A stretch of DNA of 64,000 nucleotides from contig NZ_CP107921.1 of the NCBI RefSeq assembly GCF_036014215.1, positions 4,584,001 through 4,648,000 of the forward strand, in the 5' to 3' direction. Below are positions 57,118 to 64,000 of this stretch, piece after piece. Positions within the stretch are counted from its first letter, which is position 1, and each line of letters begins with the position of its first letter. A program made the translations under genes and the position numbers. Under the pieces are notes generated by a model. It had not been told where the DNA came from, did not search any database, and was given only the letters and a program-made list of their open reading frames with translations. Source of the DNA: Streptomyces sp. NBC_00440 (GTDB lineage Bacteria > Actinomycetota > Actinomycetes > Streptomycetales > Streptomycetaceae).

Positions 57118-58047
57118 AGACTCGGAGTCCTCGACGTCGGTTCGAACACGGTCCACCTGCTGGTGGTCGACGCCCACCCCGGCGCCCGACCGCTGCCCGC
57201 GCACTCGCACAAGGTGGGGCTGCGCCTGGCCGAACTGCTCGACAGCGAGGGAGCGATCGGCCCCGAGGGCATAGACCGGCTGGTCGCCACCGTCAACGAC
57301 GCGCTCCAGGCCGCCGAGGACAAGGGCGCCGAGAGCGTCCTGTCGTTCGCGACCTCCGCCGTGCGCGAGGCGACCAACGCCGACCACGTCCTCACCCGGG
57401 TGCGCGACGAGACCGGCGTCGACCTCCAGGTCCTCACCGGCGCCGACGAGGCCCGGCTCACCTTCCTCGCGGCCCGCCGCTGGTTCGGCTGGTCCGCTGG
57501 CCGGCTGCTGCTGCTCGACATCGGCGGCGGCTCCCTCGAAATCGCGTACGGCATCGACGAGGACCCCGACGCGGCCGTCTCGCTGCCGCTCGGCGCCGGC
57601 CGGCTGACCCACGCCTGGCTGCCGGACGACTCACCCGACCCGCAGGACGTCAGGGCGCTGCGCCGCCATGTCCGCGCGGAGATCGCCAGGACCGTCGGGG
57701 AGTTCACCCGCTTCGGCAGGCCGGACCGGGTGGTCGCGACCTCCAAGACCTTCAAGCAGCTGTCGCGCATCGCGGGCGCCGCGCGCTCCGGCGACGGCCC
57801 GTACGTGCCGCGCGGACTGAGTCGTAAGTCACTTGAGGACTGGGTCCCCAAGCTCGCCGCGATGACCTCGGCGGAGCGCGCCCGGCTGCCCGGGGTCTCC
57901 GCCGACCGCGCCCCCCAGCTCCTCGCCGGAGCGCTGGTCGCGGAGGGTGCGATGGACCTGCTCGGGGTCGAGGAGCTGGAGGTCTGCCCCTGGGCGCTGC
58001 GCGAGGGCGTCATCCTGCGCCGCCTCGACCACCTGCCGGTCAGGTAG
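57115..58047 (+). CDS. Ppx/GppA family phosphatase
   Basis: Short (310 aa) exopolyphosphatase/guanosine-pentaphosphate hydrolase-like ASKHA protein. [17 protein letters not shown] is phosphate 1, [14 protein letters not shown] follows, [16 protein letters not shown] is phosphate 2, and [12 protein letters not shown] and [12 protein letters not shown] close the domain. It lacks the C-terminal HD domain of full-length enterobacterial Ppx. Substrate may be polyphosphate or pppGpp; not decided by sequence. Confidence 0.92.
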   Translation: MRLGVLDVGSNTVHLLVVDAHPGARPLPAHSHKVGLRLAELLDSEGAIGPEGIDRLVATVNDALQAAEDKGAESVLSFATSAVREATNADHVLTRVRDETGVDLQVLTGADEARLTFLAARRWFGWSAGRLLLLDIGGGSLEIAYGIDEDPDAAVSLPLGAGRLTHAWLPDDSPDPQDVRALRRHVRAEIARTVGEFTRFGRPDRVVATSKTFKQLSRIAGAARSGDGPYVPRGLSRKSLEDWVPKLAAMTSAERARLPGVSADRAPQLLAGALVAEGAMDLLGVEELEVCPWALREGVILRRLDHLPVR

Positions 58048-58100
58048 GACCTCGTCCCGATCCGCCCGGGATCCGGACGAAGGTCCCCGGGCGCGGCCCG

Positions 58101-58116
58101 TACGCTGTCTTCCGTG
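58101..58116 (+). promoter_or_regulatory. -10 element with likely leaderless start of the TIM-barrel isomerase
   Basis: TACGCT at 58101-58106, seven nucleotides before GTG 58114. Same spacing and hexamer as at 23783. Confidence 0.45.
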
Positions 58117-58932
58117 GCAGAACCAGTGGTGCGCATCCCGGATGCGAAGGTCGCGCTGTCCACGGCATCCGTGTATCCGGAGTCGACGGCGACGGCCTTC
58201 GAGATCGCCGCGCGCCTCGGCTACGACGGCGTCGAGGTCATGGTGTGGACGGACCCCGTCAGCCAGGACATCGAGGCGCTGCGCAGACTCTCCGACCACT
58301 ACCGGATGCCGGTCCTCGCCGTACACGCGCCGTGTCTGCTGATCACCCAGCGGGTCTGGTCCACCGACCCCTGGACCAAACTCCAGCGCGCCAGGTCGGC
58401 CGCCGAGCGGCTCGGGGCCTCCACCGTCGTCGTCCACCCGCCCTTCCGCTGGCAGCGCTCGTACGCCCGTGACTTCGTCGACGGGATCTGGCGGATGGCG
58501 GACGAGACCGATGTGCGGTTCGCCGTGGAGAACATGTACCCGTGGCGCTACCGGGACCGCGAGATGCTCGCGTACGCCCCCGACTGGGACGTCACCAGCG
58601 ACGACTACCGCCACTTCACGGCCGACCTCTCGCACACGGCGACCGCCCGTACCGACGCGATGGCGATGATCGGCCGGATGGGCCCGCGGCTGGCCCATGT
58701 GCACCTCGCGGACGGCCGGGGCTCCGGCAAGGACGAGCACCTGGTGCCGGGCCGCGGCACACAGCCCTGCGCCGAGCTGCTCGAAGGGCTCGCGGGCAGC
58801 GGCTTCGACGGCCATGTCGTCATCGAGGTCAACACCCGCCGCGCGATGTCCACGGCGGAGCGCGAGGCCGACCTGGCGGAGGCCCTCGCCTTCACCCGCC
58901 TCCACCTGGCGACCCGGGTCCGCCACCCATGA
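58114..58932 (+). CDS. Sugar phosphate isomerase/epimerase (AP endonuclease 2 fold)
   Basis: 272-aa TIM-barrel protein of the xylose-isomerase-like superfamily. [49 protein letters not shown] and [12 protein letters not shown] provide the metal-ligand strands, and [21 protein letters not shown] plus [11 protein letters not shown] close the barrel. Often called sugar phosphate isomerase, but the true substrate is unknown. Its stop overlaps the TetR start (ATGA 58929-58932). Confidence 0.88.
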   Translation: MAEPVVRIPDAKVALSTASVYPESTATAFEIAARLGYDGVEVMVWTDPVSQDIEALRRLSDHYRMPVLAVHAPCLLITQRVWSTDPWTKLQRARSAAERLGASTVVVHPPFRWQRSYARDFVDGIWRMADETDVRFAVENMYPWRYRDREMLAYAPDWDVTSDDYRHFTADLSHTATARTDAMAMIGRMGPRLAHVHLADGRGSGKDEHLVPGRGTQPCAELLEGLAGSGFDGHVVIEVNTRRAMSTAEREADLAEALAFTRLHLATRVRHP

Positions 58933-59606
58933 CACCCCGGCCCGGCCCGGCCGGCGGCGACAGCGGCGCCCCCACCGGCGCCGAGTCCGCCCCCGCGCCC
59001 GGTCCCGCCCCCGCGCGTCGCAGGGGCCGCCCGCCGCGTGACCGGGCGGCCGAGGGCGGCGGTGCGCGGGAACGCATCCTGGAGTCGGCCCGCAGGGAGT
59101 TCTCCGAGCGGGGGTACGACAAGACCTCCGTACGCGCCATCGCGAAGGCGGCGGGGGTCGACCCGGCGCTCGTCCACCACTACTTCGGTACGAAGGACGA
59201 GGTCTTCGAGGCGGCGATCGAGGTCACCATGGAGCCCGTCCAGCTCGTGACCTCGCTGCTCGAAGCGGGCCCCGACGGCATCGGTGAGCGGCTGGCCCGC
59301 TCCTTCCTCGGCGCCTGGGAGAACCCGGCGACCCGCACCCCGCTGCTGGCGATCATCCGCTCGGCACTGACGCACGAGGCGGCGGGGAAGGTACTGCGCG
59401 GCTTCGTGTTCCAGCGCGTACTCGGCCGGGTGGCGGCGGACCTCGACGTACCGGACCCGCAGTTCCGGGCGGAGCTGGCGGCCTCGCACATGATCGGCAT
59501 CGCGATGATGCGGTACGTGATCGAGGTGGAGCCGATGGCGTCGGCCGAGGTGGACGACATCGTGGCGATGGTCGCCCCGACGCTGCAGAGGTACCTGACG
59601 GAGTGA
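58929..59606 (+). CDS. TetR-family transcriptional regulator
   Basis: 225-aa regulator. A disordered Pro/Ala N-terminus carries an AT-hook-like [11 protein letters not shown]. The helix-turn-helix is [22 protein letters not shown] then [25 protein letters not shown]. It is translationally coupled to the isomerase gene (ATGA), so it probably senses a metabolite linked to it. No operator is obvious. Confidence 0.9.
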   Translation: MTPRPGPAGGDSGAPTGAESAPAPGPAPARRRGRPPRDRAAEGGGARERILESARREFSERGYDKTSVRAIAKAAGVDPALVHHYFGTKDEVFEAAIEVTMEPVQLVTSLLEAGPDGIGERLARSFLGAWENPATRTPLLAIIRSALTHEAAGKVLRGFVFQRVLGRVAADLDVPDPQFRAELAASHMIGIAMMRYVIEVEPMASAEVDDIVAMVAPTLQRYLTE

Positions 59607-59747
59607 GGCCGCGGGCGGCCCGTGGCAGGCTCCTCCCGCCCCGTGAACCGTCCCCCCGTCCGTCCCGTAATCCGGACGAGGCGTCCGGATCTTGGAGGGC
59701 AGGCGTACGCTCGACGGCAGTCACATCTGCCTAAGGAGCGAGCCACG

Positions 59748-61598
59748 ATGCCCGAGCTGAGGTCCCGCACAGTCACCCACGGCCGCAACATGGCGGGCGC
59801 CCGTGCCCTCATGCGAGCCTCGGGCGTAGCGAGCGAGGACATCGGCAAGCCGATCATCGCGGTCGCCAACTCGTTCACCGAGTTCGTCCCGGGCCACACC
59901 CACCTCCAGCCGGTCGGCCGGATCGTCTCCGAGGCGATCAAGGCGGCGGGCGCGGTGCCCCGCGAGTTCAACACGATCGCCGTGGACGACGGCATCGCGA
60001 TGGGCCACGGCGGGATGCTCTACAGCCTGCCCTCGCGCGACCTGATCGCGGACAGCGTCGAGTACATGGTCGAGGCACACTGCGCGGACGCCCTGATCTG
60101 CATCTCCAACTGCGACAAGATCACCCCGGGCATGCTGATGGCCGCCATGCGCCTCAACATCCCCACGGTCTTCGTCTCCGGCGGCCCGATGGAGGCCGGC
60201 AAGGCGACCCTGGTCGACGGCACGGTCCGCAAGCTCGACCTGATCAACGCCATCAGCGACGCGGTCGACGAGAACGTCTCGGACGAGGACATCCTCCGTA
60301 TCGAGGAGAACGCCTGCCCCACCTGCGGCAGCTGCTCGGGCATGTTCACGGCCAACTCGATGAACTGCCTGACCGAGGCCCTCGGCCTGGCGCTCCCCGG
60401 CAACGGCTCGGTGCTCGCCACCCACACCGCCCGCAAGGCGCTGTACGAGAACGCGGGCCGCACGGTCGTGGAGATCGCCAAGCGCTACTACGAGCAGGAC
60501 GACGAGACCGTCCTGCCGCGCGCCATCGGCACCCGCGCCGCCTTCGACAACGCGATGGCGCTCGACATCTCCATGGGCGGCTCGACCAACACGATCCTGC
60601 ACCTCCTCGCCGCCGCACAGGAGGCCGAACTGCCGTACGGCCTGGCCGAGATGGACGAGGTCTCGCGCCGCGTCCCGTGTCTGTCCAAGGTCGCGCCGAA
60701 CGTCGCCCCCGGCGGCACGTACTACATGGAGGACGTGCACCGCGCCGGCGGCATCCCCGCCATCCTCGGTGAGCTGTACCGGGGCGGGATGCTCAACGAG
60801 GACGTGCACTCGGTCCACTCGCCGTCGCTGGCCGACTGGCTGAAGACCTGGGACGTGCGCGGCGGCTCCCCGTCGGCCGAGGCGGTCGAGCTGTGGCACG
60901 CGGCCCCCGGCTGTGTCCGCTCCGCCGAGGCCTTCTCGCAGTCCGAGCGCTGGGACACCCTCGACACGGACGCGGCCGGCGGCTGCATCCGTGACGTCGA
61001 GCATGCGTACTCCAAGGACGGCGGCCTCGCGGTCCTCAAGGGCAACCTGGCCGTGGACGGCTGCGTCGTGAAGACGGCCGGCGTCGACGAGTCGATCTGG
61101 ACCTTCGAGGGCCCGGCCGTGGTCTGCGAGTCCCAGGAGGAGGCCGTCGACAAGATCCTCCGCAAGGAGATCACCGCGGGCGACGTCGTCGTCATCCGCT
61201 ACGAGGGCCCCAGGGGCGGCCCCGGTATGCAGGAGATGCTCTACCCGACGTCCTTCCTGAAGGGCCGCGGCCTCGGCAAGGTCTGCGCCCTGGTCACCGA
61301 CGGCCGCTTCTCCGGCGGTACATCGGGCCTGTCGATCGGACACGCCTCGCCCGAGGCGGCAGCGGGCGGCACCATCGCGCTCGTCGAGGACGGCGACCGC
61401 ATCCGCATCGCCATCCCGGACCGCTCCATCGAGCTGCTGGTCTCCGACGAGGAGCTGGCGACCCGCCGCGCCGCACTGAACGGCGTGTACGCCCCGAAGA
61501 ACCGCGAACGCAAGGTCTCGCAGGCGCTGAAGGCGTACGCGGCGATGGCGACCAGCGCCGACCGCGGCGCCGTGAGGGACGTCTCGAAGCTCGGCTGA
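59748..61598 (+). CDS. ilvD: Dihydroxy-acid dehydratase
   Basis: Fe-S enzyme of branched-chain amino-acid synthesis, converting 2,3-dihydroxy-3-isovalerate or methylvalerate to the 2-oxo acids. 616 aa: [19 protein letters not shown], the [21 protein letters not shown] iron-sulfur signature, [13 protein letters not shown] and [16 protein letters not shown]. Three conserved cluster Cys are present. ATG 59748 has AAGGAG nine nucleotides upstream. Alone, not in an ilv operon. Confidence 0.97.
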   Translation: MPELRSRTVTHGRNMAGARALMRASGVASEDIGKPIIAVANSFTEFVPGHTHLQPVGRIVSEAIKAAGAVPREFNTIAVDDGIAMGHGGMLYSLPSRDLIADSVEYMVEAHCADALICISNCDKITPGMLMAAMRLNIPTVFVSGGPMEAGKATLVDGTVRKLDLINAISDAVDENVSDEDILRIEENACPTCGSCSGMFTANSMNCLTEALGLALPGNGSVLATHTARKALYENAGRTVVEIAKRYYEQDDETVLPRAIGTRAAFDNAMALDISMGGSTNTILHLLAAAQEAELPYGLAEMDEVSRRVPCLSKVAPNVAPGGTYYMEDVHRAGGIPAILGELYRGGMLNEDVHSVHSPSLADWLKTWDVRGGSPSAEAVELWHAAPGCVRSAEAFSQSERWDTLDTDAAGGCIRDVEHAYSKDGGLAVLKGNLAVDGCVVKTAGVDESIWTFEGPAVVCESQEEAVDKILRKEITAGDVVVIRYEGPRGGPGMQEMLYPTSFLKGRGLGKVCALVTDGRFSGGTSGLSIGHASPEAAAGGTIALVEDGDRIRIAIPDRSIELLVSDEELATRRAALNGVYAPKNRERKVSQALKAYAAMATSADRGAVRDVSKLG

Positions 61599-61712
61599 CC
61601 CGCCGCACCGACCCGCCTGCCGGCCCGGACCCACACCTTTTCGTCACTGTGTGTGTCCGGGCCGGTGCGTTACGCTGCCCCCTTCCCTGCCTTGGTCACC
61701 ATTGGGGGCACC

Positions 61713-62288
61713 ATGCGTCAGCCCATCTGCCGGCCCACCCGTCAGCCCACGCTTCAGCCCACCCACCAGTCCACCGCCCGGTCCGTCCGCCGGTCCGTCC
61801 CCCGGCTCATCCGCCGGTTCATCCAGAGGCCGGCCGTCATCGCGGCAGCCGTCGGAGGCCTCGCGGCGCTCGGGATCGTCCCGGCGACCGCGGCACCCGC
61901 TGCCGCGCCCGCCGCAGTGCCCGCCGTGGCACCCGCCGCCACACCGGCGAGCATCTGCGGCTCCGGCTACCGGGAGATCGATTCCCACACCTTCACCAAC
62001 GGGCGGGTCGAATTCGCCCGCGTCCATCTCCTCTACAACGCGACGACCGGCTACAACTGCGTCGTCACCGACCACAGCCGCGCCACCGCGGGCATGGCCC
62101 TGCCCACCGGGGCCTGGATCGACGTCCAGGGCGACGGCAAGGGCCAGGCCAAGGACCAGGGCACGTTCTCCTCGTACGCGGGCCCGGTGCGGCTCAAGGC
62201 CGTCCACTCCTGCGTGCAGTGGGGCGGCATGATCGAGGCCGGTGTCGGTACGTACACGTACACCAGCCCATGGACCCACTGCGGCTGA
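61713..62288 (+). CDS. Secreted protein similar to spore-associated protein A
   Basis: 191-aa exported protein. A Gln/Pro/Thr/Arg-rich repeat (RQPICRPTRQPTLQPTHQST) is followed by a signal anchor (AVIAAAVGGLAALGIVPATA). The mature domain has ICGSGYREIDSHTF, VHLLYNATTGYNCVVTD, GAWIDVQGDG, FSSYAGPVRLKAVHSCVQWGG and a final HCG, with four Cys. This matches my recollection of streptomycete spore-associated protein A. Coding start ATG 61713; the upstream frame to 61653 is weak. A TACGCT box is at about 61671. Confidence 0.7.
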   Translation: MRQPICRPTRQPTLQPTHQSTARSVRRSVPRLIRRFIQRPAVIAAAVGGLAALGIVPATAAPAAAPAAVPAVAPAATPASICGSGYREIDSHTFTNGRVEFARVHLLYNATTGYNCVVTDHSRATAGMALPTGAWIDVQGDGKGQAKDQGTFSSYAGPVRLKAVHSCVQWGGMIEAGVGTYTYTSPWTHCG

Positions 62289-62394
62289 ACAACCGCACCG
62301 GGCCCGCGTGGACTCCACCGGCTCGAACCACACCCGCTGGACCCCGGCGGCCGTCCGCCGCCCGGCAGCGAGGGATAGAGGGATAATCGGGCCC

Positions 62395-62970
62395 GTGAGC
62401 GACAACGGCGAGAACGGCGACAACGGCGACGGCACCGCGAAGACCGCCGCTCCGGGCGGCAGGGCCGGCCGGACCGGCCAGGACCGCACGCCCGGCGGGC
62501 CGCAGCCCGAGACCATCCGCTTCTTCGGTACGACCTGGGTCGGCCGCGACAGCGGATACGGGCTGCGGCGCGCCGCGGTCGCGGCCGGCGCGCTGGTCAC
62601 GACGGTCGCCGCGTGCTTCGTGACGCGGCTCGCCTACCAGGGTGTGCAGACCGCCGACATCGGCAGCTTCGCCTCCGCCCTCTTCGTGGCCGTCTTCGCC
62701 GTCTGCAGCGCGGTCGCCTTCGCCCGCACCTGGGACGGCTTCCGCCGCCGCCCCGCCGATCCGGCCCGCGAGGAATCCCTGCGCAGCCTGAAGGCGATCG
62801 GCTTCATCGGCTCGCTCCTGGCGTACTTCATCCGTTCCCTGACCGAGGCCCCCGGCGAGAAACTGCGCCGCACCGAGTACGAGACGGCCGCCGCGGCGTA
62901 CGAGAAGCGCCGGGGAGCCCGCGCCGGAAACCCGGCAGCCCGCAGGAAGCCGAAGTCCAAGCGCGGCTGA
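62395..62970 (+). CDS. Hypothetical membrane protein, two or three TM helices
   Basis: 191-aa protein of unknown function. A Gly/Asp/Asn-rich acidic N-terminus precedes a membrane part: RRAAVAAGALVTTVAACFVT, FASALFVAVFAVCSAVAFA, and LKAIGFIGSLLAYFIRSL. A basic Lys/Arg tail follows. GTG 62395 is preceded by GATAAT (62382-62387) with seven nucleotides between, so it is likely leaderless. No known domain recognised. Confidence 0.72.
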   Translation: MSDNGENGDNGDGTAKTAAPGGRAGRTGQDRTPGGPQPETIRFFGTTWVGRDSGYGLRRAAVAAGALVTTVAACFVTRLAYQGVQTADIGSFASALFVAVFAVCSAVAFARTWDGFRRRPADPAREESLRSLKAIGFIGSLLAYFIRSLTEAPGEKLRRTEYETAAAAYEKRRGARAGNPAARRKPKSKRG

Positions 62971-63127
62971 GGACGCACGCACCCGGCCCGCCCTCCGGGG
63001 ACCCCGCCATCCAGGAACCCCGGGGCGTGAGCCCATCTGTGCCCCATTGCCCCATGCCCTGCTGCCTGGCCGGCCCCCTGTCTCCCCCCGCCCCTGCCTC
63101 TGTTCCCTGCGGCCGTCCGCCACGAAG

Positions 63128-63895
63128 ATGTCAGATATGACGGAACTCGCACTGTCCTCGGACCCGGTCGCCGCCCAGTACGCCGCAGCGCGCCCCGGAT
63201 ACCCGCCCGAGCTCTTCGACGCCGTGGAAGCGATGGCGCACCGCCCGCTCAAGGGCGCGTACGTGGTCGACGTCGGCGCGGGCACGGGCATCGCCACCGG
63301 ACTGCTGCGGGACCGCGGCGCCGAGGTGGTGGCGGTCGAACCGGGCCCCGGCATGGCCGCACAGCTGCGCTCCGCCCTCCCCGGTGTGCCGCTGGTGCAG
63401 GGCGTGGGCGACGCGCTCCCGCTCGCCTCGGGCTGCGCCGACTTCGTCACATACGCGCAGGCCTGGCACTGGACGGAACCGACCCGCTCGGTCCCCGAAG
63501 CCCTGCGGGTCCTGAAGCCGCGCGGGGTACTGGCCCTCTGGTGGAACGTCCCGGACCCGTCCGTCCGCTGGGCCGCCGACCAGGAGGCGCGGCTGAAGAA
63601 GCGGCTCCCCGAGTACTACCGCTACGGGACGGCGCCGAAGGCCCCCGTGATCATCAAGACCCTGTACGACGGCCTGACCCCGGCCTTCCGACGCCTGCAA
63701 TGGTCGCGCGAGGTGGACATCGACACCCACATCGCCCAGCTGAGCAGCCGCTCGTACGTGGCAGCCGCACCCGAGGAGAAGGCGGCCCGGGCCCTGGCGG
63801 ACGAGCGGGCGGAACTGCTGCGGATCTTCCCGGAGGGCAGAGTGCGGGAGGAGTACGTCATCAACCTCACGGCCGTACGGAAACCGGCGAACTGA
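63128..63895 (+). CDS. Class I SAM-dependent methyltransferase (UbiE/Methyltransf_11-like)
   Basis: 255-aa methyltransferase. Motif I VVDVGAGTGIATGLL near residue 47, VVAVEPGPGMAAQL (acidic strand 2), GDALPLASGCADFVTYAQAWHW, and ALRVLKPRGVLALWW. Family members methylate small molecules or quinone precursors; the substrate here is unknown. ATG 63128 or ATG 63137 could start it. Nothing is seen in the remaining 105 bp. Confidence 0.88.
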   Translation: MSDMTELALSSDPVAAQYAAARPGYPPELFDAVEAMAHRPLKGAYVVDVGAGTGIATGLLRDRGAEVVAVEPGPGMAAQLRSALPGVPLVQGVGDALPLASGCADFVTYAQAWHWTEPTRSVPEALRVLKPRGVLALWWNVPDPSVRWAADQEARLKKRLPEYYRYGTAPKAPVIIKTLYDGLTPAFRRLQWSREVDIDTHIAQLSSRSYVAAAPEEKAARALADERAELLRIFPEGRVREEYVINLTAVRKPAN

Positions 63896-64000
63896 CCTCC
63901 CCCGAAGCCGGAGCAGCCACCGGAACCGGACCGGCAACCAGCGCAGTCACCCGTACCCCGGACCGGCTCTCACCCCCGCCGCCCCCCGAACCTCCCCACA

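Overview
The window is a high-GC actinobacterial chromosome segment, almost certainly from a Streptomyces. The evidence is the codon bias, many GTG starts, the sigE-cseA-cseB-cseC locus, lsr2, an orphan nuoD2 paralogue, a spore-associated-protein-A-like gene, and a gene order that I recall from the S. coelicolor core. It is packed with chromosomal genes. I see no prophage, IS element, CRISPR array, tRNA, rRNA or biosynthetic gene cluster.

Layout. 1-13 kb: a partial ThrE-type exporter and pyrophosphatase lie on the minus strand. dacB, a DUF2342 zinc metalloprotease, tilS, hpt, ftsH and folE lie on the plus strand. A minus-strand folate set (folP, NTF2-like, folB, folK, DUF3180) converges on folE. 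13-20 kb: an MprF/LysX-type lysyltransferase is divergent from a secreted esterase, followed by an OpuC-type glycine betaine/choline importer whose ATPase is divergent from its permeases and lipoprotein. 20-29 kb: a coiled-coil membrane protein, nuoD2 with a MidA/NDUFAF7-like methyltransferase, a NarL-type two-component system, an ArsR-like DUF5937 regulator and a GntG-type aldolase. 28.8-34.5 kb: a tightly coupled DUF2520-panC-nadB-nadC-coaX operon for pantothenate/CoA and NAD. 34.6-40.6 kb: small regulators (BlaI-like, GNAT), lsr2, a degenerate prim-pol-like gene and clpC with a candidate ClgR box. 40.6-45 kb: an alpha/beta hydrolase, an M23 peptidase, and a TetR-efflux pair with a long inverted-repeat operator. 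45-48.6 kb: the sigE-cseABC cell-envelope stress operon. 48.7-54 kb: mutY, PAP2, a Gly/Ser-rich membrane protein, disA (c-di-AMP synthase) and radA. 54-64 kb: a sigma-like/zinc-motif/BACON membrane protein, a Cys-rich protein, Ppx/GppA, a TIM-barrel isomerase, TetR, ilvD, two envelope proteins and a methyltransferase.

The most interesting points are these. (i) A membrane protein at 54.3-56.0 kb appears to join degenerate ECF-sigma-like regions, an HxxxCxxC anti-sigma-like motif, a TM segment and a BACON-like exterior domain. (ii) A NDUFAF7-like methyltransferase sits beside its predicted substrate class, NuoD2. (iii) A 116-bp duplication/insertion with a 37-bp direct repeat has broken the cseB/cseC ATGA coupling, and a related GC-rich palindromic element interrupts the disA linker. 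(iv) At least a dozen genes carry a TANNNT -10 box exactly 6-7 nt before the start codon, which indicates leaderless mRNAs.

All functional calls come from reading the sequence and recalling protein families; no database search was run.
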